Below, piece by piece: positions 10,016 through 21,400 of a stretch of DNA of 64,000 bases (position 1 is the first letter of the stretch; each line of letters opens with the position of its first letter). The stretch lies in assembly GCA_951812925.1 (NCBI GenBank), contig OX638368.1, positions 154,738,492-154,802,491 on the forward strand, read 5' to 3'. Origin of the DNA: Calliopum simillimum (taxonomy: Eukaryota; Arthropoda; Insecta; Diptera; Lauxaniidae). The notes under the pieces are model-generated. The model saw only the letters and a program-made list of their open reading frames with translations, made no database searches and was not told the DNA's origin. A program made the position numbers and the translations under genes.

Positions 10016-11720
10016 TTCATTTAATTAGAAACAATTTCATATGCAGACCAATGAGCTGCAAATATAATATTTAAACATGGCTCAGTTAAGTGAAAAAAAA
10101 AAACGAAATTCCTCTATAATGGTCTACACTTCGGTAGATTCAGAAGATGCTATAATCTGTTTCATGCATATTACTTCTTTTTTTTTTACTTTTGTCAAGT
10201 TTCCAAGAAAGTTTTATAGAAATTTTATAGAGCAAAAAAAAAAGGAAATGCAACGTATGAAGTTGTCTCTGCATGTTTAATTACTTTTTTTTTGCAGTTT
10301 CTTAGTCTGTTCTTGACTCAAACAGTCAGTTGCAATTGGAAGTTGGTTGAAAGTTCTTATGTTTTTTTTCTTGCTGTTGTTGGCAACTTTAAATGATTTC
10401 TAGAGACTTGGCCAAGTCATTGCTACAAATATTAGCTAAGATTAGTCTGTAAATTTGTGTTTTAATGCGGTCTTTTTTCTTATTCATTTCAATCCAACTT
10501 TCTTACGCTTGAGTGAATTTGAATGAGTTGGTAATTTGCCATTTGGTAAATGACTTGGCAGTGATCTTTTTCTTTCTTGTTAGCCTTGGTTAGCTATTTA
10601 AAGTTTTCACCAATTTCACGCTTATAATTCATAGTCCATAAGAATTGCTATAAAATGATCCTCAGAAATTTTGTTTGCATATTTTATGAATTTAATTTAA
10701 CATTAATTATTCATTATTTAAACATTTTGTTATCGTAGGTAAGCCCGCACATCGTAATACATTTCTTCAAGTGTTAATCCCAGATTTAATGCTCTGCTTG
10801 ATTTTGCCATTTAATTTTTCATTTGTATTCGATATGAATTCCAACCACCAAAGGCAATAAATTAATCAAACCGTTTGTCATGCTAAGCGCATGCTGCCAA
10901 GGAATTTGCTCCTTTTTTTCTCATTTGTTTGTTTGTTTATTGTCTTCAGAAGACCAAATCTTCTTGACTTAGTTCAGCACGTTATGCTTCGATAATTAGC
11001 TTAAAAGAAAATCACATGACTTATCTTAATCAGGGTCACAAAGCCTTTAGCAAAAATAACTTAATTAGAAGAAAATTATCAGACATGACAAAAGCGTAAA
11101 TAAATACCACAAACTTATAAGGAATGGAATATATAATAAAATAATCTCACTCCAAGTGAAAAAAGTTAGGAATGTAAAGGATATTAGGTGCAAGCAAATT
11201 TATTGAGTATCACTTTTGATGAATGACCTTTGGATGTCTCACATAATGGTATTTAAACCATCTGGGCATCCAAAAGTCCAGTTAAGAAAATATCAAGTAC
11301 ATTCTTAAAAACGAGTTATTAAAGTACGGCGCTAAGGATAATATTCAAACTCTTATACCCCCTTTACTAGTCATTCTGAGTGTTTAACGTCAGTAGGAAT
11401 ATGGTGTCACCTGGTGCAAATGTCTGCTTCCAAATATTTTCAAAAACACAAAGTTTGTTATTAAATTTTTAAATTTTCAAGATAGGCAAAAGTTTGGTTA
11501 AAAACATAAAGTCCTACAGTGTATTTTTTTTTTTTTTTTTTTTTTTTTGGAACGATGCATCGTTTAGAAATTTGGATGTGCCTGTATTTTAAATTCAATA
11601 AATTCGTGCAGCATTTAAATTTGTTGCACCCTAAGATCATCCTATAATAGACTTCAATCAAGATCTCTGTGATTAAATACTAAGATATGTGTTTAACCAT
11701 CGTCCGCCTTGTCACATTAT
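10016..11720. other. AT-rich non-coding DNA
   Basis: No gene or complete element recognised. It includes a 25-base poly(T) run at 11524-11548 and several shorter homopolymers. The short open frames here are low-complexity and not convincing. Confidence 0.5.
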
Positions 11721-11721
11721 A

Positions 11722-11990
11722 ATTGTCATTGCCTAGCGCTTGCCAGAAGCAGAATGGCCACTCTTGGCAGGCTATGTTCGGCTCCATAAATGAAGTAGCT
11801 GAAATAGTATTATCAAAACCAATAATTTTCGCTTTAAAAACTGGAACCTTCTATATTGATGAAAATCATGAAGCCAGAACAATAGGTACCATTCTCATTA
11901 CAGAATAGAGTTTGTGGTAACGCTATGGACCATCTCGTTCTGTGTAGTTTTTAATCTTCGCAATTACCGCCATCCTAACTTAACATAACC
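11722..11990 (+). mobile_element. 5'-truncated LINE 3' end, copy 1
   Basis: This copy matches the 3' part of the LINE fragment at 20428-20825 in the same orientation. It has the end of the ORF2-like frame (translated words such as QAMFGSINEVAEI), then a 3' untranslated region with GTTTGTGGTAACGCTATGG, and ends in CATCCTAACTTAACATAACC. It starts abruptly in the coding part, as expected of 5' truncation by target-primed reverse transcription. The 3' tail of CCTAAC-like words, with no long poly(A), resembles other insect non-LTR elements. I see no convincing target-site duplication. Confidence 0.75.
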
Positions 11991-13561
11991 TATCATTTAG
12001 AAAGTATACAAATTTAAAATGTTGGTAAAATTAAAGCTTATATATTATATAAACATAAATTGCAAACATATGTATTTCTAGAAATCGCACTCTTTATATG
12101 TGAAATTTTCCATAAATAGGTCCCTTCAATACTACAAAACCGTCGACCAACATTTTAATGTAATGTAATGAAACTAACAATTAAGGTACCACAATTTTTG
12201 TCTATAAGCGGTTCATAAAGCACTTGCACTTTTACTGTGCTGTATTGTAAAATTTTACCCAACTATCACAACTTTTTTCCTTTGGCATAATAGAGTGCCA
12301 CAAACCAAAAATAAAATATATGTATATATCACAACGCATTTATAATACCACGTCATCCAACAAAGAGAAAAGAAATGAAAAAAAATATGAGATAAAAACG
12401 AAAAAATTATCGAATAAAAAAAAAAAATAGCCATCACAAATTGTGGAATGAAAAACAGAATATTTTTCAAACAAAAATGTTAATTACGACTACAGCTGCA
12501 AAGTCATTGATGGTTAAAGGAATTTCGCACAAACAGAATACAGTACAACGCATCACAACAACAAAAATATCTTTATTTCAACAATAAAACCAACAACATT
12601 ATGAATCTGAATCCGAGTCCGAATCAGAAACAGACCAGAACAATGAGAAATAAGTAGAAAGAAAAAAATGAACATAAAACTCACAGGATAACAAAATAAA
12701 GATGGTGGAAATAACGATGACAACGACGGTGGCAAAAAAACGCGCAAGAGGACCATGATCCTATTATGGCTGAGGATGGTGATGGCTGGCATTATGATAA
12801 TGAATAAATCCCAATGTGATTAATTATAACAATCGACAGTGCAAAGAAATCAGAAAAAAAGAGAAAGAAATAACAAATAGATGGAAAAACAAGCATTTTA
12901 TTGTGTTTATTCGAGGGATATATTTTTCTTTTTTTTTTTTTCTATGATACTTTACAATCGATGCCGTTATTTCAGTTTAACAGCGCTAAAATTGTCTTTT
13001 TGAAATGTGAAGAAATTAGCGAAATTGAAGGAAAGAAAGAACGTAGTGATAGTTGACTTTATAAATTGCCAACTTCTGTGAGAAATCGTCTACATTGATC
13101 ACAGGAACTTGGATAGCGATGAGAAACCACTCAACCCCTCCAAAGCTAAATATTGGTTGTTTTACGGAAATCGCGAGTAAACAATGCGAGCTAACTAACA
13201 AATGCCATATAAAATCCAGGCATACGTTCGTTTTAAAAAACTTTGTATTCACTTTAGGATTTTTTTATTAAAACTTTATGATTAAAAATTAAGATTGGAA
13301 CCCGAAATGCCTGGATACTGCGACGAGCTTTATCCTGGCAAAAATGACAGCACTACAACTGTAATAAAACCAAACCAGTTTCCACTAGAATGACAAAATT
13401 AAATCAATTTTTGCAGGCATTGCAAAAAGAATACGCAAAAGTGTTATCTTCAGCCTTGCCAAACATAAAATACCCTACACCGTATACTATACAATTTCCG
13501 AATAACTTTGACAACATGTATGTGGATTTGACAAAATGAAAAGAAAATGATATTTAAACCA
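11991..13561. other. AT-rich non-coding DNA
   Basis: No gene recognised. It contains A-rich stretches (12360-12440, 12655-12680) and a purine-rich part around 12600-12760 with GAATCCGA-type and GATGGTG-type words. These give lysine/glutamate-like or serine-rich short frames but no identifiable protein. Confidence 0.45.
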
Positions 13562-13857
13562 AGGGTGTCAGCGTTTCCAAATCACTGAGCCAAGCGCAGT
13601 CAGAGGTGAATTTTGGGATATCTACAACAGCCACAATATTTAAATATTTTGCAAATTTCTCGGAACTACAACAATCAGAAAAATTATTTTGCCTTTTTTT
13701 TCTTGGATCGTTAACAAAAAAAAAAAAAAAATTCAATGAAAACAAAAACAATTTTTTGCGACTGTTGTAGTACCGAAAAATTTGCACATTATTAAAATAT
13801 TGTGGTTGTTGTATGTGAGCCAAAATTGGCTCACTTATCTTCAATGCTGACAACCCT
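13562..13857. mobile_element. Foldback element with AGGGTGTCAGC ends
   Basis: AGGGTGTCAGC at 13562 pairs with GCTGACAACCCT ending at 13857. The arms continue inward imperfectly: ACAACAGCCACAATATTT with AAATATTGTGGTTGTTGT, and GCAAATTTCTCGG with CCGAAAAATTTGC. The loop is A/T-rich. Termini beginning AGGGTTG occur in several insect hAT-like MITEs, but no clean 8-bp duplication is visible (only a short ATTTAA word on both sides). No protein is encoded. Confidence 0.6.
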
Positions 13858-13951
13858 GATTTAAGCATTAACTAATATACATAGATAATAATACTATTAA
13901 AAATAACTGTTTTTTTCAGTAAGACGAAAGTGTACAAACGAGTACTCTTAA

Positions 13952-14238
13952 ATGGGCATTTCTCAGAAACTTTTAACCTATATTTGTCGTCAAGTTTTGA
14001 TGTCAAACACGCAAGATGTCACACACATAAGATACATTTAATTCAAATAGTAATGATCTTTTGTGAATATTGGCCAGCTTACATATTGTTCAAACATTAA
14101 CAAGTATGTTCATTCATCAAAAATTCACAAAAATCATTACTATTTGAATTAAATGCATCTTATGTGTGTGACATCTTGCGTGTTTGACATCAAAACTTGA
14201 CGACAACTATAGGTTAAAAGTTTCTGAGGAATGCCCAT
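13952..14238. mobile_element. Near-perfect foldback element with ATGGGCAT ends
   Basis: Arms 13952-14068 and about 14122-14238 are almost exact reverse complements over about 115 bases, starting ATGGGCATTTCTCAGAAAC and ending GTTTCTGAGGAATGCCCAT. The loop of about 50 bases is AT-rich. Few mismatches imply a recent insertion or recent copying. It encodes nothing. It lies only 94 bases from the foldback at 13562-13857 but has unrelated ends. The target duplication is uncertain. Confidence 0.8.
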
Positions 14239-14897
14239 ATATGGTTTTACTTCAAAAGGTAAAGATACGAACGGAAGTGTAGGTGTGTTTTATTTCAATT
14301 TAAAGTTTTCCGCCTCTAAGAAAAACACCCCAATACTTTTCAATAACTACCATTTATTTTATGCGTCACAAGCGAAGAAACAATGTGAATGTACCCCTAG
14401 TGTAGGGTGCAAAAAATACAGAATCACAGTAAAACAACAGAAATGCTGCACGAATGATTATAAGTAAAATGAAATAAGAAAAGAAAAAACAAAAAAGCGC
14501 AAATATCATTCCGTTCAAGAATTAAAAAAAAAAAAAGAATAAAAAAAAGGATAATAAGCTGAGAAAAATGAAATTAAATATTGGCATAGCATGCTTTTAT
14601 CTGCAATTTGCACATTGGTACGCACCAGGTATTGAGAAATTGGTAAGTGTTCACTCACACACAGACATATATACATACAGCCCATGCATTTGGCAACGCC
14701 AACCAATCATTACAGTTACAAGAATAACAGACAGACAATGCAAGTCAAAACAGGTGGCATTTTTGCTGAAACGTAAAACGGAAGTATGGAATTACGAGTT
14801 TTAATTCAGTTTGTCAGAGGCGCAAAAGAACTAACGCCATTTTATTTGGTTTTACTTAATGGCTTTTTGCTAAAGGTAAGTTTGTAGTGGTAGGTAC
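14239..14897. other. AT-rich non-coding DNA
   Basis: No gene or repeat structure recognised. A purine-rich stretch at 14465-14575 gives only low-complexity translation. Confidence 0.45.
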
Positions 14898-15069
14898 TAC
14901 CCAAAGGGAAAAGAAGTGCTTCAAAAAACCTTCCAAAGTGCATCTTTTTCACCAATAAGCACTTCCGCTCCGTAAGAACTATTCTTTCTTTTTAACATTG
15001 CATGTCATAGGATGTAAGCGTGCTTAAGCTTACCGCTTTTCAATAAAATTTAAAAAAAGAAAAAATCTG

Positions 15070-15175
15070 GCAGCAGAAGGATTTGAATCCACAACTTTCG
15101 TGTGATAGATAGGAACAGATTATTTTTACTTACATTACCAACTCGTTAGACCGCTACACCATTGCCCGATGATAT
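15070..15175 (-). repeat. tRNA-like pol III promoter block inside the TIR element
   Basis: On the minus strand the block reads GGGCAATGGTGTAGCGGTCT, then AACGAGTTGGTAATG, a TAAGTAAAAATAATC spacer, and GTGGATTCAAATCC. It therefore has A-box and B-box positions like a tRNA gene with an expanded middle. The same arrangement occurs at 41495-41595 (+). Because the block lies at the same place in both copies of the enclosing TIR element, it was part of that element before the copies separated. It is not a functional tRNA: the acceptor pairing is poor and there is no ordinary anticodon loop. Confidence 0.6.
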
Positions 15176-15370
15176 GAAGAGTTACTAAATTTGTATATTA
15201 AGCAAAAGTTGTCCAAACAGAATTTGACATTCGAATACTCCTACAGCCTTACATGGAATCATTGTGTAATCAGTTTCAATTCAATTAAACAAAAGTAAAT
15301 AAATAAGAGAAAAGAACGTAGAAAAGTGAAATAAAAAAATGTTGAATAAAAAATATTTAAAAAAAAATAT

Positions 15371-17104
15371 AGGGTCATTTCATCTCAAATCGTCCAGGCA
15401 GAATTTTTTTTTTTTGCATATTATGTTTTTAATAGTTTCTACATTAAAATCGATGAGACACGTATTTTTTCCTTTTGCTTGATTTTGAGTTCTTTCGTCG
15501 CGGGGAATTTTTTAAAATTCGTCTACAAACTCGATTTTGCGCTATTGTCGCATGTCAATTTTCACGGAAAATGTGATAACTTTGCGAAAAAACGTCCGAT
15601 CTTCGTAATTTTTGGTATGTTTGTAGCTAAGAGGTTCCTCTAAAAGAAAAAAATATGATACAGGGTATATTTCAAAAAATAATTTTTATATCGTCATTTG
15701 AAAAAAAAAAATCAAAAAATTTTTGACTTGAAAAATTTCCAATTGCATCAGTTTTTTTTTTTCTTCATATTTTTTTTTTTTAAATAGCCATACATATAAA
15801 CAATATTATGTAACAGCCTCTATTAGCCCAAATTCGTTGTTTGGGAATTATGATTTTTTGAAAAAACAGTCCCAATTATTTAGTAATTTTGGGCTTCATT
15901 CATGATATATGTTATCATTTAGTCAAAAGTAGCTCAATCGTTATCATATTTTGTCTGTCAGCAGTCAAAGGTCCGTTCTAGAAGAAAAAATCATGAAGTG
16001 TAGTACATTTTTGGATATTTTTGTTATAACCGTCTTTAAAATAGAAAAAAAATCAAATGACTTTTAGCCCGAAAATTTTAGCATTGCTACGATTTGTCCA
16101 TTCTTTATTACTGTTTTTGTATATCAATTTGTAAATAGACAATTTTCAGAAGCATACTCCAAATGTGGCTGTCAAATTACTTGAAGCTCGTGACGTACAA
16201 AAGTTCAGAAAGACCAAGAAGACCCAGTGGAACAATGTTGCAGCAATAATCAAATTACTCGAATAAATGTACCTACTTGCATGGAGTTTGAAAAATAATA
16301 TTGAATAAAAAACGAAATTAAGGTATGAATAAAGCTTCTGAAAATTGTCTTTTTACAAATTGATATACAAAAACAGTAATAAAGAATGGACAAATCGTAG
16401 CAATGCTAAAATTTTTGGGCCAAAAGTCATTTCATTTTTTTTCTATTTTAAAGACGGTTATAAAAAAAAAAATGTACTACACTTCATGATTTTTTCTTCT
16501 AGAACGGACCTTTGACTGTTGACAGACAAAATATCATAACGATTGAGCTACTTTTGCCGAAATGATAACATATGTCATGAATGAAGCCCAAAATTACTAA
16601 ATAATTGGGACTGTTTTTTAAAAAAATCATAATTCCCAAACAACGAATTTGGGCTAATAGAGGCTGTTACATAATATTGTTTATATGTATGGCTATTTAA
16701 AAAAAAATATGAAGAAAAAAAAACTGATGCAATTGGAAATTTTTCAAGTCAAAAATTTTTTGATTTTTTTTTTTCAAATGACGATATAAAAATTATTTTT
16801 TGAAATATACCCTGTATCATATTTTTTTCTTTTAGAGGAACCTCTTAGCTACAAACATACCAAAAATTACGAAGATCGGACGTTTTTTCGCAAAGTTATC
16901 ACATTTTCCGTGAAAATTGACATGCGACAATAGCGCAAAATCGAGTTTGTAGACGAATTTTAAAAAATTCCCCGCGACGAAAGAACTCAAAATCAAGCAA
17001 AAGGAAAAAATACGTGTCTCATCGATTTTAATGTAGAAACTATTAAAAACATAATATGCAAAAAAAAAAAATTCTGCCTGGACGATTTGAGATGAAATGA
17101 CCCT
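15371..17104. mobile_element. 1.73-kb palindromic foldback element (AGGGTCATTTCATC ends)
   Basis: Two arms of about 780 bases (15371-16157 and 16333-17104) are near-perfect reverse complements, starting AGGGTCATTTCATCTCAAAT and ending with its complement. A central unique spacer lies at about 16158-16332. The flanks read TATAGGG and CCCTATA, consistent with a TA duplication. The uninterrupted paralogous site is visible in the copy at 40996-41828 near 41350-41358 (GCTTTATTTT). No transposase is encoded. The 96-codon frame in the right arm (16832-17122) is a chance frame. TA targeting suggests Tc1/mariner mobilisation, which is an inference. Few arm mismatches suggest recent origin or gene conversion between the arms. 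Confidence 0.88.
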
Positions 17105-17207
17105 ATAGCAAAAAAAAATCATTGTGAAAGTGCATCTAAATTTCTATGAGGACAAGCGATTTTCAAGTGCTTGGATCAGAAGCGCTAGAAATTTTTCCTC
17201 TTGGGTA

Positions 17208-17609
17208 CAGACACCACCATCACAATCATTTACATCTACAGTGAAATCATCTGTCTTACCTTGATCATTTAATTTTATTCTGACATCGTATTTGAAATGG
17301 AATTTCCTCTGAATTAGATTTCACCTGGGAATAATTAAAAATTAAAAAGCGGAAGCTCTTTTGTTTGCTTGATATAAGTGGATGATTGGAAGGTGGACAT
17401 TTTTTTTGGTGTTTTCATGCTGGAAAAAGTCTGGTATTTAGTACTAATTTAAGGTAACTACCATTATTTAAGTGGAGTTTGTACTTAACGTTGATAACCC
17501 TAAGGCGTATTGAAAAGGAAATTATTATCATCAAGTTTTTCTAAATTTTATTAGTTTAACTTTGAAAATACTTAATTTTAATATTTTATCTCGTCAGCTC
17601 CATGGATCC
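17208..17609. other. AT-rich non-coding DNA
   Basis: No gene or repeat recognised between the TIR element and the diverged repeats that follow. Confidence 0.4.
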
Positions 17610-17619
17610 AGTAGAGCAT

Positions 17620-17945
17620 ATTTTCGTAAATTTACAAAAAACTAAAACAGGTGGCAACCCTGAATGTTTATGTACATACATTTTTCAAAAAGGTTATTTT
17701 ACAAAATTTTAAATCAAAAATTTCAATTAAGTCAAAAAAAATAAGATTGAAACGAAATTTTGATGAATAAACTGGTGGCACCCTAAGCATGTGTGTTGGA
17801 TTTTTAGAAAGATTATTAAAGCGTTTTTCTTTTTTTTTTAAATATATGGTTTAAGAAGCTTTGGTTACAAAAAAAAAAACCAGATGGCAACCTTGGAAGT
17901 TTATGAAAATTTTTCAAAAAGGTTCAAGAAATTAAAGACGTCAAT
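17620..17945 (+). repeat. Diverged tandem repeat (GGTGGCAACCCT units)
   Basis: Three related units start at about 17640, 17765 and 17870. Each has a run of A then ACAGGTGGCAACCCTGA, CTGGTGGCACCCTAAG or CCAGATGGCAACCTTGG, followed by TTTATG and TTTTTCAAAAAGGTT-like words. The period is about 105-125 bases with heavy divergence. No coding function is apparent. Confidence 0.45.
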
Positions 17946-17976
17946 ATTTACGTTTTGAATTATTAAAAAATAAAAA

Positions 17977-18053
17977 AAATAGGTAAGGACAAAAAAGGCA
18001 GGTTTTGGTATATCTATATATTACTCAAGACAAAAATTTGTCCTACCTATTTT
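17977..18053. repeat. Short inverted repeat / hairpin
   Basis: AATAGGTAAGGACAAAAA at 17979-17996 pairs with AAATTTGTCCTACCTATT at 18034-18051. The intervening sequence is about 37 bases. It could be a small MITE remnant or a hairpin. No flanking duplication is evident. Confidence 0.4.
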
Positions 18054-20427
18054 ACTATAATAGAAATGGAGCACGACTTTGAGTTATACACCATTGGAAA
18101 GGTAAATGTGTGTAAATGTGCACAAAGTTAAAATTATTTTAATATTTTGCAATTAAGCCCGGTAAGATTAAATGCAAATTTTTAAATATTAACAACGACA
18201 AAATACTCGATCGCACAGAGCTGAAAAGAGGATGCAGCACAAAGAGAAAGACAAAAAGCTGACTGACATTGACTTCATGTTTTTTTTTCTCTTTTCGTTT
18301 CATATTTGTCATAGCACCAGATGATAAATGTCATAATACTTACCAGGGATGATAAGTGAGCTTGTCTATTTTGTACCAAAAAGCAAAATAAGTACAAAAA
18401 GTACCAAAATTATTTAATACATTTGTGGTTAAATTCTGACCATTGGGTGATTCCAGTTAAATCTATCATTGTATGTATTGTGAATCTAACGTAAGATATT
18501 GTGTAGCCCCTCCCTCCCTCATCACTTAAAAAACCGTAAGATTTTCACTATCCCTTCTTCCCTCCTATAAATCTTTCTTAATTAATGGATGGCCGCTTAC
18601 TACATATTTGCTCTCAAATGTAAATATTGGGCATATAAATATTAAAGGTGATACCACAATAACTTTTGATTTTATTACTTAACAGTGGCAAGTACATAGC
18701 TATGTGGTGTAGTTTTATATAATTTATGATGTGTGAAATCAACCGTATTATCACTCTGTCCTTTAAAGCAATAAAAAGGTGATTAAAAGTATGAAAATCT
18801 ATAGCACGCTTTGTTGTATCAAAATCGCGTTTATAGCAAAGACATAAAAGCAAATTTTATGGTAAATTACATGACAGTGATTAATCACAGCATTTTGACA
18901 AACCATGTAAATGTCATATGCACATTTTATGAATAAATTAAAAATTCATACATCATGCATTTTAAAGGAATGCCTTCATTAATAACCACAATACTGACGA
19001 CCAACCAAATGAGCTATCGCTTCAAGATCTCTATCTTAAGCTGCACATTGACAGACAGACAAGCGGACAAACCTTTGTAACACGCTCAGACATCAGACAA
19101 TCCGCTTAACTGGTCAACTGAGACGCTGTCTTGATCATCATTTATTTTGGCGGCTTTTCTTTAATTTCGTTTAATAATAACAATCAGAAAAATAGCTGTA
19201 TGCTAAAAGAAACAAACCACCACCATCACTGGTGATTGACAGTACAAATTTATTTTCATAATTAATGTGGGCGACTTACAACAATACTCAGACATACATG
19301 CGTATATCTATGAATATCTTTATATATTTTCTTAACAATCTTTTTTTTTTTTTGCAGTACGAAAAAAAAACCTTATTAAAAGAGTTGACAGGCCATATAT
19401 TTCATTGGTTATTATTATGATTCTTTATTCCCATTGTTATTTTTATATCTGCTGCTTTTATTCAGCATCAAATGTTGTCAACAGATTCATTATTCGCATT
19501 TCAAATAACATGTGACACCTTGGGGACATAGACCGACCAGAAATAAAAAAGTTTCGGACAACACCTTTTGACGTATGGTAAAAAGACGACGATCTTTATT
19601 CTGTCGTGATGTGGAAGGAAAAGGTTTACATATAATGTGAAGTTTTGTCGTCACAAGGTAAGAAGCTTAAAAATGTTTTTGCGTATTGCGTTCTAGAATG
19701 TGAAATTGTACATGATTTTTTACTTTAAGTACTTAGCGAAAGAATTATTTAAATAAAAATAATTCAGTTCAGTTCGCAAGCGCACCAAATTGGCAAAACA
19801 ATTTTGTGAAAGTAGTTCAAGCCATAACTTTGAAAGTTTTATGCTCTGGTTAAATGCTTATTCAGGGGAATTTAGTGAACATTTTATTCAAAAACTAACA
19901 AATAGGAACACAGACTTACAAATAAGACTAAAAAAAAAGCATGCTAAATCCGTAGCTCATCATTTCATCGTCATTAAATAAAATATGCTAAAGTTACGCA
20001 AACCGATAGAAGGAATGACATTATTTTTTATATGAAAACTATCATCAAGGTTAGAATTTCTGCTACACGAAGCTGTTGAAGAAGAATCGCTCAAAAAACA
20101 TTTAAAAATGATTGCGTTCTTTCAAAGATTTTTGAGTGCTTTGGATTTCTTATGTTGTTTTACTTTAGAAAAAGTACCATTGATATATACACTCCCACCA
20201 AGTGATCCAATCAAGTGTGTTGCATTCAATATTGTCAATCCGTACAGCATGTCCTGCGTCTCGCTACACCACATATTAAAAAATTTTGGACAAATCGCAT
20301 TGGACAAAACTTGATGTTTAGATTATCTAATAGGCCTGAGATCACTTCAAAGGCACCTAATCTTATATAAATAATATTATGTATACATAACATATGTACT
20401 CTCTCTTAGCAGATTTAATTGCAGATT
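18054..20427. other. AT-rich non-coding DNA
   Basis: No gene or mobile element recognised. It includes a short pyrimidine-rich stretch (18508-18570) and an A/T run near 19340-19372. The small open frames, for example at 20108-20314 (+), show no similarity I can name. Confidence 0.45.
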
Positions 20428-20830
20428 TTATATCGGTGTTTTAAACGGACACTGTTTAATTGGACTCCATGCATATATGATCGGTGTAATATCAAATATC
20501 TGCTGCAGAAACTGTTCCGAACCTGACAAGATAGAAACGGTAGAGCATGTTATTTGCCATTGCCCAGCGCTACCCAGATGCAGAATGGCTACTCTTGGGC
20601 AGGCTATGTTCGGCTCCATAAGTGAGGTAGCTGGAATAGCATTATCAAAACTAATGATTTTGGCTTTAAAAACTTAAACCTTCGATATTGATGAAAATCA
20701 TGAAGCCAGAACAATACTATTCTCCTAACAAGAGGGAGTTTGTGGTAACGCTATGGGCCTAGTCGTTCTATGTGAGGTTTTTGCTTTTCCCAATGACTGC
20801 CACCCTAACCTAGCTAAACCTATGTATAAA
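20428..20830 (+). pseudogene. LINE C-terminal coding fragment and 3' UTR, copy 2
   Basis: The frame around 20440-20677 encodes NGHCLIGLHAYMIGV, then a cysteine/histidine cluster CCRNCSEPDKIETVEHVICHC, given here as two pieces, CCRNCSEPDK and EHVICHCPAL, followed by TLGQAMFGS. This C-terminal arrangement (GLHA...C..C...EH..C.CPAL...R...LG) is typical of RNase-H-bearing non-LTR retrotransposons of the I/R1/LOA type. The 3' UTR holds GTTTGTGGTAACGCTATGG and ends with CACCCTAACCTAGCTAAACC. The reverse transcriptase itself is missing (5' truncation). It shares family identity with 11722-11990 and 35379-35547. Confidence 0.8.
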
Positions 20831-20984
20831 AAGGTTAACAAAATCGGTCCAGTCCCTGTTTCTATGCCTAAATCTCAACCGATTTGCTTGATTTTTTTTT
20901 TTTTTGTTGAAAAAGTTGTAAGGGAGCAGTGCACAGTATTATATAATTTTTAAAGTGAGCGGTACCACTCCCATAAATGAAAAA

Positions 20985-21400
20985 AGCGCTCTTACGGATA
21001 AACCACTGTATCGATTTTTACGAAAGAGCACTCACTTCTAAGCCACTGAATCGATTTTTATGAAATTTGGTTTGAAGATAGGGATGGTACTAAAAAACGA
21101 TGACATGACCATTATGTTTGTCAGTAAGCCACGCCTCTAAATGGTGAAAAGCTTTCACTTCTAAGCCACTGCATGGATTTTTATGATATTTAGTATGGAG
21201 ATAGGGTTAGCACTAAAGAACGATAAGATGACCATTATGGTTTCTAGTGGGTGGAGCCACGACCTTAATGGTATAATACGGTATCAGTGCTATACTGCTG
21301 CACCGATTTTTATTTAAATCGATACTGAGGTATACTTAACACTGAGAAAGGCTAATTTAATGTCGATAGTTTTTGAAGGGAGATGCAACGCCCGTAAATG
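20985..21400 (+). repeat. Degenerate tandem array (about 123-bp unit)
   Basis: Units carrying AAGCCACTGNATCGATTTTT, GAAGATAGGGATGGTACTAA and GACCATTATG start near 21033 and 21156. A shortened unit precedes them at about 20990 and a diverged one follows at about 21280. The 123-base spacing is directly measurable between the two CACTTCTAAGCCACTG copies. No coding function is seen. The array begins just after the LINE 3' end. Confidence 0.6.

Larger units (their letters stand above)
14898..17207 (-). mobile_element. TIR element carrying a tRNA-like sequence, copy 1, interrupted
   Basis: In reverse orientation this matches the element at 40996-41828 along its length: the end region TACCCAAGAGGAAAAATTTC, the AAGCGCTTCTGA and CAAGCACTT words, and the tRNA-like block. 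The left border reads TACCCAAAGGGAAAAG and the right border TTTTTCCTCTTGGGTA, an imperfect terminal inverted repeat. Removing the palindromic insert 15371-17104 leaves about 576 bases. The tRNA-like block (minus strand) has an A box matching TRGYNNARNNG at 15151-15161 and a B-box-like GGATTCAAATCC at 15079-15090. No transposase is present, so movement would depend on enzymes supplied elsewhere. Confidence 0.7.

Noticed and set aside
10270..10310. Splice-acceptor-like T-run followed by CAG near 10296
   Set aside because: Such sequences are frequent in AT-rich DNA, and no open exon with recognisable coding content follows.
16832..17122. 96-codon frame on the minus strand
   Set aside because: It lies in an arm of the palindromic element and does not resemble a protein. 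The other arm carries the same sequence inverted.
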